This document shows, piece by piece, positions 39,701 to 48,870 of a stretch of 64,000 nt of DNA; positions within the stretch are counted from its first letter, which is position 1, and each line of letters starts with the position of its first letter. The notes below the pieces were generated by a model. That model ran no database searches. It had not been told where the DNA came from and saw only the letters and a list, made by a program, of their open reading frames with translations. Origin of the DNA: Tubulanus polymorphus (lineage: Eukaryota; Nemertea; Palaeonemertea; Tubulaniformes; Tubulanidae); assembly GCF_964204645.1 (NCBI RefSeq), contig NC_134030.1, positions 15,218,447 through 15,282,446 of the forward strand, read 5' to 3'. Position numbers and translations under genes: made by a program.

Positions 39701-40732
39701 AGGATACTTATCTATCTTATAATTATTTTCAAATGGTTTATAATGAGTTAATCTAAAACTATGTGTAATATCTTCTGTTGGATGTAAACAACTTATTATA
39801 GCCCATAGAAAACATTTATCATCTTCATTTTGTATATTTATTACAGCATTAGTTTTAAATGGTAGTTTAATATAACTTGTTCCATTTATACTATCATCTT
39901 TATAATATGATAAATTATTTTCATCAATTGGTTTTGATTTAGTTAACTTATTATATTTTGTGTTATAAACATGTAAAGTTATAAATATTATCTCATCAAA
40001 TATTAAACCAGATCCTTCAAAATATTTTTCTTCTATTTTAGTTTTTATTTCATTATAACATTTTTCTAATTTATCATCTATATGTTGTTTAGATATAATA
40101 TGTTGTGAATGAGAATTTATATTATATATTGGTTTATCTTCAGATTTTATAAACTTTACTTTAACTGATATACTAATTTTAGGATATTCAACATCTGTAA
40201 TTATTTTTATTATTTCTTTCATATTTTCTAAATGTTTTTTATTTTCTTCTAATGTTTTACCTTTATGAAATTTAAACTCGATAGCTGCTGGACCAATATC
40301 ACTTTTAAATGCTTCGGTTATCTCTATATCTTTTTTATTATCTAATGAATTAATATAATTTCTTACATCTTCCATGTATGGTCTTTTATTGTTTAATTTA
40401 TTTTTTATTCTTTTAATTGTCTTCTGTTTCTTATCGTTATCATTATCAAAATAATCTTCACCTATAATATCATTATTCTTATTTCTAATATGACTTATAG
40501 ATTTTAAATGTTCTTTATAATATCTTTTATCACTGAATGATTGATTACATGTATCACATTTATATGTTTCTTTTTCATTCTTTAATTCTTCTAATTTAGT
40601 TTCTAATATATCATCTTCATACTCTAGTTTCAATTTATTCTCTAAATGTGTTATAGTTTTATTGTGTCTTGCTTTTTGGGATTTATCTATATCGATATTA
40701 CATGTTGGGCAGTAGTATTTATTTGCTTCCAT
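36701..40732 (-). CDS. polB: Protein-primed family B DNA polymerase
   Basis: 1343 residues, intact. Order of features: C2H2-like fingers at about 8-29 and 59-81; a third CxxC...H finger at about 429-452; exonuclease I GDFES (D485, E487); an embedded Cys/His zinc domain, CYYCEKI...DHDHLNGKFRG...C (600-632), resembling endonuclease VII-type sites; exonuclease II NLSGYDAH (N648, D653); exonuclease III YLKSD (Y811, D815); polymerase motif A DANNLYGWAM (D903); motif B KLMNNAFYGKT (1066-1076); motif C YFDTDS (D1167, D1169). It would replicate the linear element from a protein primer, with proofreading. Its first 38 codons lie in the terminal repeat. Start ATG in TTAAAATGG. No separate terminal-protein gene is recognisable; the long N-terminal region may supply it. 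Confidence 0.97.
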   Translation of the reverse strand: MEANKYYCPTCNIDIDKSQKARHNKTITHLENKLKLEYEDDILETKLEELKNEKETYKCDTCNQSFSDKRYYKEHLKSISHIRNKNNDIIGEDYFDNDNDKKQKTIKRIKNKLNNKRPYMEDVRNYINSLDNKKDIEITEAFKSDIGPAAIEFKFHKGKTLEENKKHLENMKEIIKIITDVEYPKISISVKVKFIKSEDKPIYNINSHSQHIISKQHIDDKLEKCYNEIKTKIEEKYFEGSGLIFDEIIFITLHVYNTKYNKLTKSKPIDENNLSYYKDDSINGTSYIKLPFKTNAVINIQNEDDKCFLWAIISCLHPTEDITHSFRLTHYKPFENNYKIDKYPVRIKNIPKIERDNNLKINVFDLIKLPNTKGNNIKHYTLEPLYLSKDYDSNDVIDILYYENHYMWIKQIDLFFRTESDHHNKIYLCRKCLHRFSNESTLLNHKQLCDNHDYCKLVLPNEKDKILEFKKYDYKNKVPFVIYGDFESLNKELTDKDRKDIYYKRKKLNSNESDYSEDPPKTKTIKKIHQSAAAFGLYIKSNYPELIESEYYNYRNENVINHFCDLLIEYEIRFSKLLNTNIEIIMTEEDKEEFAFADKCYYCEKIFNYNDKKVRDHDHLNGKFRGAAHENCNLQAKKINFVPVIFHNLSGYDAHLFIKQLCYKIEEINNEIEILNSNRSKDKIPTYKFRMLAKTSENYISFQFGCLRFIDSYRFLNSSLDNLSKSLVDDELKILKEYYPNYDDFQLMRYKGAIPYSFYKNHNDFNITELLKEQFYDELKNEYVKDEVYNRTLNIWNHFKIENHGQLVDLYLKSDVLLLTDIFERFRDVNLKYFNIDPCHCYSSPGLTWDCGLKFTDIKMDLLTNIDQLLLFEKSIRGGVSGVLGDRYFNVNDNLGYKLLYIDANNLYGWAMMEPQPYGMFEITEVLQIDKFDWKKRILDIADDSDTGYFFVVDLKYPENIKFKSRNLAYCPEHKTVKHEELSNYQKRIKPDNHIHTEKLMVTQEDKYNYVVHYRMLKFYLNQGIILKKVYRYISFSQSKWLEKYIDFNTTQRTKSKTDFEKDFFKLMNNAFYGKTCENIRNRNDIELVSNGKRIRHLQSYPKFIGNRIFDENLAAVKMRRTSMKFNKPIYVGASVLEISKLLMYQFYHNILQPHFGEKHIEILYFDTDSYILKIKTDNITDDLKTLKHHFDFSNYPKNHELFSNDNKKVPGKFKDELGGEEMIEFIGITSKMYSYKTKEHEAKKLKGITKSVVEKNIHFKDYINCIFNEEVRKHKMKCLRSEDHEMYIEEIEKISLNPFDDKRYILDDGIHTVAYGCNLDEYIKFKREETKENEIMKRILAC

Positions 40733-41000
40733 TTTAATACTATATTTTTTATTAAAATTGATTTTAGAAGTTCAATGATTTAAATGTTATTCATTTATGT
40801 GAATATTTTAAGAGTAATAGGGATAATAGGCTTTCGTATCAAAGGTTGAAGGGGCGAGTGAGTAAAAAAATGAAAATAATAATAATTTACAGTTGAATTA
40901 GGAGTGTGCGCGACTAATTCAACTGTAAATTATTATTTTCATTTTTTTTACGAGCTCGACCCTTCGACCTTTGGTATGAAAGCCTATTATCCCTATTACT
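40619..41000. repeat. Right terminal inverted repeat, 382 bp
   Basis: Inverted counterpart of 23052-23433, same length and by eye identical. Includes the polymerase start and the terminal palindrome at 40813-41000. Confidence 0.93.
40813..41000. repeat. Terminal hairpin palindrome, right
   Basis: 188 bp, inverted copy of the left terminal palindrome with the same 12-nt loop (here GAGTGTGCGCGA). The outer arms of both ends carry the same variant, and the inner arms carry the other, so the two ends are not in opposite flip states. Confidence 0.9.
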
Positions 41001-41006
41001 TGTAAT
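41001..41006. repeat. Target-site duplication, right copy
   Basis: TGTAAT, matching 23046-23051. Counting it once restores the reading frame of the interrupted gene. Confidence 0.93.
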
Positions 41007-41306
41007 GTACAGTTTGCTTAGGAAGTTTGTCTGTATAAAACTTAGAATTGAAGCCAACCCACATAGAAATATTTTCAAGGTTGATAGTGTGACATCCTAA
41101 CCAGACGATATCTACTAAGTCCCCTTTAGTGTCAATAGAAGATGACTGTATGAGATCAGTTTTTGGATATGTGAATACGGACATTCTTGGTTTCTTTCTG
41201 TATGGCTCCAAAATGTTCTCATCAAATTCTAATTTTCTCTTCTTCATTGGTTTTTCGCTGGTTTTATTACTGACAAGCAACATATTCCATTTCAGGATGC
41301 TTTGAG
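41001..41306 (-). pseudogene. N-terminal part of the multicopy gene split by the Polinton
   Basis: A leftward exon-like frame with a possible splice acceptor (CCAATTTAG) just upstream at 41307. It encodes SNKTSEKPMKKRKLEFDE, LEPYRKKPRM and VWLGCHTINLENISMWVGFN, then KLPKQTVHY, which ends at the insertion. The matching continuation (MPNMRQPTTS) begins on the other side at 23051, in the same frame. I recognise these as successive parts of an uncharacterised protein family with many copies in invertebrates. Upstream exons are not identified. Confidence 0.75.
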
Positions 41307-42499
41307 CTAAATTGGAAGACCTAATTTGGGCATGGACTCTAAAGTCTAATTATACTTATTAATTAGCAAAACTGATCAGCTTCTTAATTAGGCCTAGCCT
41401 TATTCCAAATTTACATTTCTTAAGTGATTATTTCATAATAACAGCATTAAAATCTTTAATTTACAATTAAAATTATGCATGGACTCAACAGTCTAGACTG
41501 AACCTGTTTTTGAGGGACTTTTAGCCTAGCCCCCCCTGTTTTATGCACCACCTGTATAACTTAAGAACCATAGTTTTGAGATCAGCAATGCACCCCCTAG
41601 CATTCCCACACTCCAAACATTTTGGACTCAACAGTTTGATTAACTTTCATCCAGCTCCCAGACTAATTGTATATGTGCGCGCTTTTATGTTACCAGCTTT
41701 AATACACTACGAGAATGCATGGCAGCTTATTGGAACACTGTCAGTTTCCTGGAAAACATAAATTAGGCCACATGTCAAGGCATGTTTTCACACGATGCAC
41801 ACTTGAATTCAAACATACGTAGCTCATACGTCGGCAGTGGGTCGGTCAGCCGTTTTTATCAAAAATAAAATTCATTTCATTGAATCCCAGAAACAAAGTT
41901 ATCACTCGGTACCTTTGAAAATCGGGTCAGTCGGGTTACGGCAAACAGACCATTAATATGGGATGGCCTAAAATTCATATGATGTCACATATCAGAGGGT
42001 GGCTGAATATTGGGTCTTGGAAACCTCTTCCAATGTTGGCCGCGGAAGTTAAAATACCGGTACAGAAGAAATCGGCTATTAGATCGTTTTAAATCCTGGA
42101 ATTTACGACTACAATATTCAGACCTCGACCTATACTTGTAGTTTGCTAATTAATATTTTCAGGTGACAGTTACAATTTATTACAAATTCTATCAAACAGA
42201 AAACACAGCGCTCATCTTCTGCTACGATTATTCAGCCTATTTTCATGTCAAACGTGCACGCGTTACAGCATCACCTTTAGTAGTGTACTGTACGAGCTGT
42301 AGCACTCCGCGCGCACGTGGAGGCCTCGTGTAAGTAAATGTTCGCTTACATTTCAATCTCAATCAATACAATCACCGTGTATTAAAATGAAACAATACCT
42401 ATGGCGGATGTGAAATAATTACATCCTCACCAGCAATGAGCATTTGAAATTCACACGTATACGGCACCTAGTCCAATGAAACGTACGCCATACTACATC
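41307..42499. other. Intergenic, no gene recognised
   Basis: No supported gene or repeat. May contain an intron of the interrupted gene. Confidence 0.4.
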
Positions 42500-42800
42500 T
42501 TCACCCGTCAAGGGATTCGAACCCACTACGCTAAAGCTGTTCCCCGAACCCCTTGACCTCACGAGTCGTTGGAGTCGTTACTAGCCGACCAGAATCCGGT
42601 CGTACCAATCACAGCACTTGTAACAAACCGACACTGTTGGTTTTCCCGTTAAATGGACCAATCAGCGAACGTTTTACCGAACAAGGAAGTATTTCGCAAA
42701 TCGATATATGAGGTCATGCGCAACAGCGCCAGTAATGAAATCACGCTTCGTGAGGCCAGGGGGCTGGTGGAAGCGAGTTCGGGAGTGATACTGGACCCTT
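42500..42800 (-). repeat. B-box-containing dispersed repeat, copy C
   Basis: Inverted copy of the unit at 9150-9748, from TTCACCCGTCAAGGGATTCG through to GAAGCGAGTTCGGGAG. In its own orientation it carries the same GGGTTCGAATCCC box. Internal differences are few. Confidence 0.65.
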
Positions 42801-44441
42801 GGCAAGCGAGGATGGCCATACTATGGCTTTCCCACAATTATTTTAGTAGCGCCGGAATTCCCCGTATATTCCAAAACAGCCAATCCCATTCGCTCGTATA
42901 GACGACGCCCCCAATCGAGGTCATTGCAATTTTATACGCAAGAAGAGCTAAGAATTTTCCCGCCAAAAACAGTTTTTCGTAGAATTTTAACTCAGTTGAC
43001 CATGTCATCGACGGAGGTTCGCCATGTCTTCAATCGCATCGATTATACGTAGTTTTAGCCGAGAACCAATGAAACAAATGCTCGCATAAAAAAACGTACC
43101 GCGATTTTACAAGAATTGGCTCAATGCCAACATCACATCGCTGACAAAGGTAAGCCAAAAATCCCAAATGGTGTGAATTTTTTTTAACAGTCGCCTATTT
43201 AGAAGTCGTTTTATAGAACGACTTTTTCTAGTTTTGTCGCGCCATAAAGCGATTTTTTCTTGTTTTAACGCAGTGATTTCTCGTTTTTAACATGGTAAAT
43301 TTCGTTTTATTGCGCGATAAAACGACTTTTAGCGTCTTTGAAAAAAAAATTGCACCATTTGTGATTTTTTTACATGGCCCGAATCAGCCACCATACCGGT
43401 ACAATGTTTGAATACCAGGTACAAAAGAAATATCTCGCATCGTATCGTTTCGTATCGGTTACAACCGGCAAGCATTATATGCCTATTTATAGGTTGTCTT
43501 GCATCGGTGAATGAAACTCATTTCATGGACTGCTTCTTAATTTTTACCGATAATGTTCTCACATTTACATCTACATTTATTGATCCAGGCATCCCCGGAA
43601 AGGGTTTATGTTATTATTCAAAAATAAGTAGGCCTGTTGTGGCGAGATCGACCATGGAACCAACCTTCAGACTTGATGACCAGTCCGCGATAGCATTATA
43701 TCCGTCTTTTGAGGAAAACTCGCCAATTCAGAGCCGCACTATTCAAAATCGCTGAAATCCGGAAGTGCCGTATCACCTCATCGTAGACGGCCGTTTTACG
43801 GAATAGTTCCTTTTACCTGGGATATTGCCAAGTCTTTTCCGTGAAGGGTTTCTGCTCTTTTAATAGCAAATATCCAAACGAGGATTGATTTCGAGATAGT
43901 TCATCGAAAATTCCAGTCATGTACGCCTACCCAAAGCCGCGTGCGCCGGGATTTTTTATCGCGCAGTAATTTGGCTATTAGCCAATCAATGTAGAAGGTT
44001 GTAGAGGTTGTAATCGCTCGCTGAATAATCGATCTCTTAAAAATCGCCAGACGCATTGCCTTATTCAGGTCTGTATTGACCCCGGAATGATGCGATAAGT
44101 CATTTCAAACCACGTCCCTCGGACAGGGCTCCGGCCCCGCTCGAATACTTCGTCTGAACCCGAAATCAAAGGAGAATCCGACCAAGGATCACTGCAATGG
44201 AAGAACATCATAGCCTTTTATCCCGTATGAATTACGTTTATTCGACTTCGAGTTGACTCGCCTCGATTATTAGTCTCTACCTTTTCTCGCTCGAAGACTT
44301 TCATCGCCTGAGCTTCTCTCGAATTCTCTCGAATCATGACTCGGGTAATCTGCGTTGTCTTGACAACGCGGGTTTCTCTCGAAGTCGGATAATCGCCCTT
44401 GCCGCCTCTCGACCCGAGATCGCTCGGAGGTCCGAGGCCTA
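42801..44441. other. Intergenic, no gene recognised
   Basis: No supported gene. The open frame at 43408-43755 has no recognisable domain. Confidence 0.4.
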
Positions 44442-44983
44442 ATGTCTATTTATTAATGGATGAGACCTGTTTTTCTTGGATATTTTGCTTACTTTTTGGG
44501 GTACATACCTCATTTATGTCTTAACAGAATGCCAAAAATCGCGGACAACAACTGAATATCCGATATATTTCCAATTCTGTACCAATTAAAAGGATTGGCA
44601 AAAAGACTCCTTAAGTCCAATTGAATGAGAGAGAAAATCCTCCATTTTGTGAAATTTCTTGAATTTTTACATTGTCACCATGCCTACGAAATGAAGTTAT
44701 TTTTCTTGTGGGGTCTCAACAACTAAATCAGGGTGGCGTAGGCATGGTAACAATGTTCAAATCCAAGAAATTTGACAAAATGGAGGATTTTCTCTCTCAT
44801 TCAACTGGACTTAAGGAGTCTTTTTGCCAATCCATCTAATTGGTACAGAACTGGAAATATATCGGATATTCAGTTGTTGTCCGCGATTTTTGGCATTCTG
44901 TTAAGACATAAATGAGGTATGTACCCCAAAAAGTAAGCAAAATATCCCAGAAAAACAGGTCTCATCAATTAATAAATAGACAT
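44442..44983. mobile_element. Foldback MITE, second member of the ATGTCTATTT family
   Basis: Ends ATGTCTATTTATTAAT and its inverted form, flanked by TA. The arms of roughly 250 bp are nearly perfect inverted copies (for example AGACTCCTTAAGTCCAATTG and TTGTTGTCCGCGATTTTTGG on opposite strands), meeting near 44710. Better preserved than the relative at 7227-7728, so younger. Confidence 0.8.
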
Positions 44984-44985
44984 TA

Positions 44986-46121
44986 GTCAAATCCTAATAG
45001 CCTGTTCATTTCGCCACGATTCTCGACCTGAATAAATCAATAAATATTCATACATGTCATTTTTAACTATGAATTGTTACTTCTTTTGATTATGCGTTCG
45101 ATTTTTCGGAGTATATATATTCGAGCATGATATTCTAGTAATGCGATTGCCTTATTTGCCTATGACTGTCGCGAGATTCAGTGGGATTCGGTAGAGCTTA
45201 TGGAAACCGGAATAAAATTCAGACTGCACTTGAATTTTATAGTCGAAGAAACCGATCGCTTATTTTTAGTTTCTCTCGAATTTACGGTCGGAGTCGATTC
45301 GATTACGAATGGCCGACGTAACGAAAGTGGTGACTTCCGGCTGTGGTTCTTGAGAAATTCGACCGACTGTACTGGTCAGAGTTATGTTTAGGCGGGGAAA
45401 CCGAATCGAATCTCACGAGTTAGCAAATCGCATAGTATTTTTCGACGATTGTCCTAGGGCGGTCATTGACCCCTTTTTCTGTCCTCTCCAGGGGCAGAAT
45501 CGACCTAGGCGTACCCACCTGTAGCGGACCTATTCTGGACTTACCTGCTCTCGCTACCAAGATTTAATGCCGTATATACTGTCGACCCCGTGCCGCTACA
45601 CTGTTGTAAGAATTCATAATATATTTTTCTTCTTATAATTTAACGTTTCAAATAGATAAATAGTGTAAAATTTTTGAAATATGTTTTCATCATTTAATAC
45701 GGATTAGAATATTCATCCAAACTTGCCTTTGCTCCGTTCAGCGCGTACGCCTTACCATTTTACTGTTTCGTCAAATATAGTCGTGAGTTTGGGTTTTCTC
45801 GGAGCCTGATGTGACAGATCGGACCTGTCATGTTAGATCGGGAGACTTGACATGACATTCTGCAAACTCTTCAGACGGCCATCGCGATGCCGCATTTATC
45901 GCGTACTTTTGCACGTTTTTCTCGACAAAAATTTATTGAATCGCATCATAACTCTACTAAATCATGGGGTAAGTCTAGATTACTTTTATTTCACCCTTCT
46001 TCCTGTCATCCTTTGTTCATCTTTTCGCTTTTTTCACTAGTCTTGATTTTAAGTGAATAAATTCAATTCAATTTCAAGGTCGTCGGGAATCCCGCAGAAA
46101 CCGTAAAGTTTCCGAACTCTC
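44986..46121. other. Intergenic, no gene recognised
   Basis: No supported gene. Ends near 46070 with AATAAATTCAATTCAATTT, a LINE-tail-like short repeat. Confidence 0.4.
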
Positions 46122-47287
46122 CGTTTCTGAGCTCAGACCACTATTCCAAAATCTTCTATATCCTATAGTAAAAACCAGAAATTCGAGAGTCATATATAAG
46201 CGCGTAAATTCAGGGGAAATCCTGCTTATGGCTCATAGGCCAGCATCTTAGCTACGCATTGAAGTGGTTTTCGCCACAGGGGCTTGTAAACTGGCTTGGA
46301 TTTTACTTCCGGGCTGTTGATAACCTCGCGAGAATGGCGCTATATTTAAACTGCAAATAAATTCAAAATATCACAGAAATACCTCTTGTTGATGGTGTTT
46401 ATTTATCCACTATAGAGTTTCGATAAACAATTCGCTGTTAAGGATCAGTATCAGCGGGCGCGACGCCTTACTATATTAAAATAACAAGAGATGAAACGGC
46501 TTCGCTTTTGCCTGTGACCGTATTGATGCGGCGGAAACCACTGCGCATGCGCGGCAACTTCCGAGCGCTAGTGAGCTGTCAATCAAACTACACATTATAG
46601 TTTTTCTTCATCAATTCAAAAATTGATAATTTCCTTAGAAGTGTGATTGCCTTGGCTTGACATAGGTTTTTGAGAAGAATCAATTGAACTTGAACTGATC
46701 TTAACCTTTCGGAAAGTTGCCGCGCATGCGCAGTGGTTTCCGCCGCATCAATACGGTCACAGGCAAAAGCGAAGCCGTTTCATCCCTTGTTATTTTTATA
46801 TAGTAAGTTGTAGAGCCCGCTGATACTGATCCTTAACAGCCAATTGTTTATCGAAACTCTATAGTAGATAAATAAACACCATCAACAAGAGGTATTTCTG
46901 TGATATTTTGAATTTTACAAGCCAGTTTACAAGCCCCTGTGTTTTCGCCCCACATACCCAACCTAACTTTTGAAATAATCAAACCTTTAGAAAGGAGGGG
47001 TATCCCAGTACAGGTATGCCAGTACATCCGAGCCAAATATCTAAGGGAATTCCCCACAGTGTTTGGTACCCTTACTCCAAGCAAAAAAAGTCCAGGGAAT
47101 CCCTTATTCCATCATCAATCTGTCTCTCAGGATCAATTGATTTCATACCATATAACCGAAATTCGTTACCTATCCCATTTGCAGAAATTATGGCAACATG
47201 TGGGGGACCTCTTCTTCACTCTAGGTACTATTTTTGGGGTCCGGCCCTACGCATCTTCGAGCTACTAACCTAATTGTGGTCTGATGC
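46122..47287 (+). repeat. LTR-like repeat, first copy, split by a MITE
   Basis: Same unit as 48225-48722, starting CTGAGCTCAGACCAC and ending GTGGTCTGATGCC, interrupted at 46275 by a 667-bp palindromic element. After removing that element the copy is about 490 bp. Confidence 0.7.
46275..46941. mobile_element. Palindromic MITE (CACAGGGGCTTG ends), 667 bp
   Basis: Inverted arms of about 300 bp start CACAGGGGCTTGTAAACTGG and include CTTTTGCCTGTGACCG and CACTGCGCATGCGCGG. TTTTCGC flanks both sides. The homologous copy of the host repeat near 48370 shows the unoccupied site GGTTTTCGCCCCACATACCC, confirming insertion and a 7-8-bp duplication. CAG-like ends and an ~8-bp duplication suggest hAT. Confidence 0.85.
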
Positions 47288-48222
47288 CTGACTAGTACCC
47301 AAACTTAAGAATAGCATTAGTTTTTGTACAGTTTTAGAAAGAGTGGAGACACCCTAGTTATACAACGCAATACAATAGCTCTCGGCCAATTACACATGGA
47401 AATTCATGCTAATGCACAAATCGCGCGTATGCGACAAAATCAAAGTTTTCTATCAATATCATCTAAGTCAAACATTCATTTCAAAATATGAATAAAACAA
47501 TTATACAACACTTTCTGAATACTTGATAGATTTTTTTCACTGATGGATATAAATAGGCCTATATGGCTATGGATAAAAATCAGAAACACAATCTTTAAGC
47601 ATTTTTTGAAAAAAATGCCAATTTCATCATCGAATTGGCTGAAACCTTTAGATATGGCGTTTTCTTGCGCTGAAGGCCTAATTCGAATGCACCCTACTGC
47701 GTCCACAGGCCTTCGGCCGGGACGAATTTTATATATTCCAAGCGTAGTTGTCACCAGTACTAGTTAGGAAAAATATCACAACTGGCCTTTGACAATGTCC
47801 TTTCGGTTGCCATGGTTTCAACGAAAATATGCATTTCCCCTACCCCTAAATTCCTGACAGTATCTGGCACCAAAAAGTCAGCCAGACTAGATAACTTAAT
47901 CAAAGAAAGCTGAATTAATGTGATTATTCTGCATGGGCAAGGATGGCCTTTATGAAATAAATTTATGAGCCTAGACCGAGCCTCCTACGAGAAAATATCT
48001 TACGGTTCATGTCTAAAAATTGACCGAAATCTGCGATTCTAGCCTTCTACAAGCAAAAATATTACCAAATCCTAACATGAAACTGATTAAAATCAGCAAA
48101 TTAGGTCTCAATGAATGCCTCAAGACGACTTATATGTGCAAAAGATGTATGAGATAAAAATTATTTGTGAAATTTCATCAAAACTTCAAAATTTGTTAGC
48201 CTATTTTGGCTGTATTGGCTGT
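47288..48222 (+). repeat. Internal segment of the LTR-like repeat
   Basis: Inverted match of 11151-12063. Bounded by two direct copies of the ~490-bp unit. No coding sequence. Confidence 0.7.
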
Positions 48223-48224
48223 CA

Positions 48225-48722
48225 GAGCTCAGACCACTATTCCAAAATCTTCTATATCCTATAGTAAAAAATAGAAATTCAAGAGTTTAGTTCATATATA
48301 AGCGCATAAATTCAGGGGAAATCCTGCTTATGGCTCATAGGCCAGCATCTTAGCTACGCATTGAAGTGGTTTTCGCCCCACATACCCAACCTAACTTTTG
48401 AAATAATCAAACCTTTAGAAAGGAGGGGTATCCCAGTACAGGTATGCCAGTACATCCGAGCCAAATATCTAAGGGAATCCCCCATTGTGTTTGGTACCCT
48501 TATTCCAAGCAAAAAAAGTCCAGGGAATACCTTATTCCATCATCAATCTGTCTCTCAGGATCAATGGATTTCATACATATAACCGAAATTCGTTAGGCCT
48601 ACCTATCCCATTTGCAGAAATTATGGCAACATTTATGGGGGACCTCTTCTTCACTCTAGGTACTATTTTTGGGGTCCGGCCCTACGCATCTTCGAGCTAC
48701 TAACCTAATTGTGGTCTGATGC
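48225..48722 (+). repeat. LTR-like repeat, second copy
   Basis: Complete ~498-bp unit from CAGAGCTCAGACCAC to GTGGTCTGATGCC. Together with 46122-48222 it gives the arrangement repeat, ~0.93 kb, repeat. Confidence 0.7.
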
Positions 48723-48729
48723 CTTCTAG

Positions 48730-48870
48730 CACAGGGGCTTGTAAACTGGCTTGGATTTTACTTCCGGGTTGTTGATAATCTCGCGAGAATGGCGCTAAAT
48801 TTAAACTGCAAATAAATTCCAAAATATCACAGAAATACCTTGTTTGATGTTGTTTATTTATCCACTATAG
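48730..48870 (+). mobile_element. Left arm of a CACAGGGG MITE
   Basis: CACAGGGGCTTGTAAACTGG through ATTTATCCACTATAG, matching the first 140 bp of the 667-bp MITE, then an abrupt change to TAGGGTTTTCAGATCACG. See 59926-60268 for what may be its other half. Confidence 0.75.

Larger units (their letters stand above)
23052..41000. mobile_element. Intact Polinton/Maverick (adintovirus-like), 17,949 bp
   Basis: A complete virus-like transposon defined by a 6-bp duplication, 382-bp terminal inverted repeats and two convergent sets of intronless genes. It encodes protein-primed DNA polymerase, integrase, packaging ATPase, major capsid protein and penton-like minor capsid protein, plus about ten smaller proteins. 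None of the recognisable genes carries a stop or frameshift. It has inserted into a coding frame of a multicopy gene. Its strong AT bias sets it apart from the flanks. In known Polintons the polymerase copies linear DNA from a protein primer and the integrase inserts it; virion formation is inferred for the group from the capsid genes. Confidence 0.96.
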
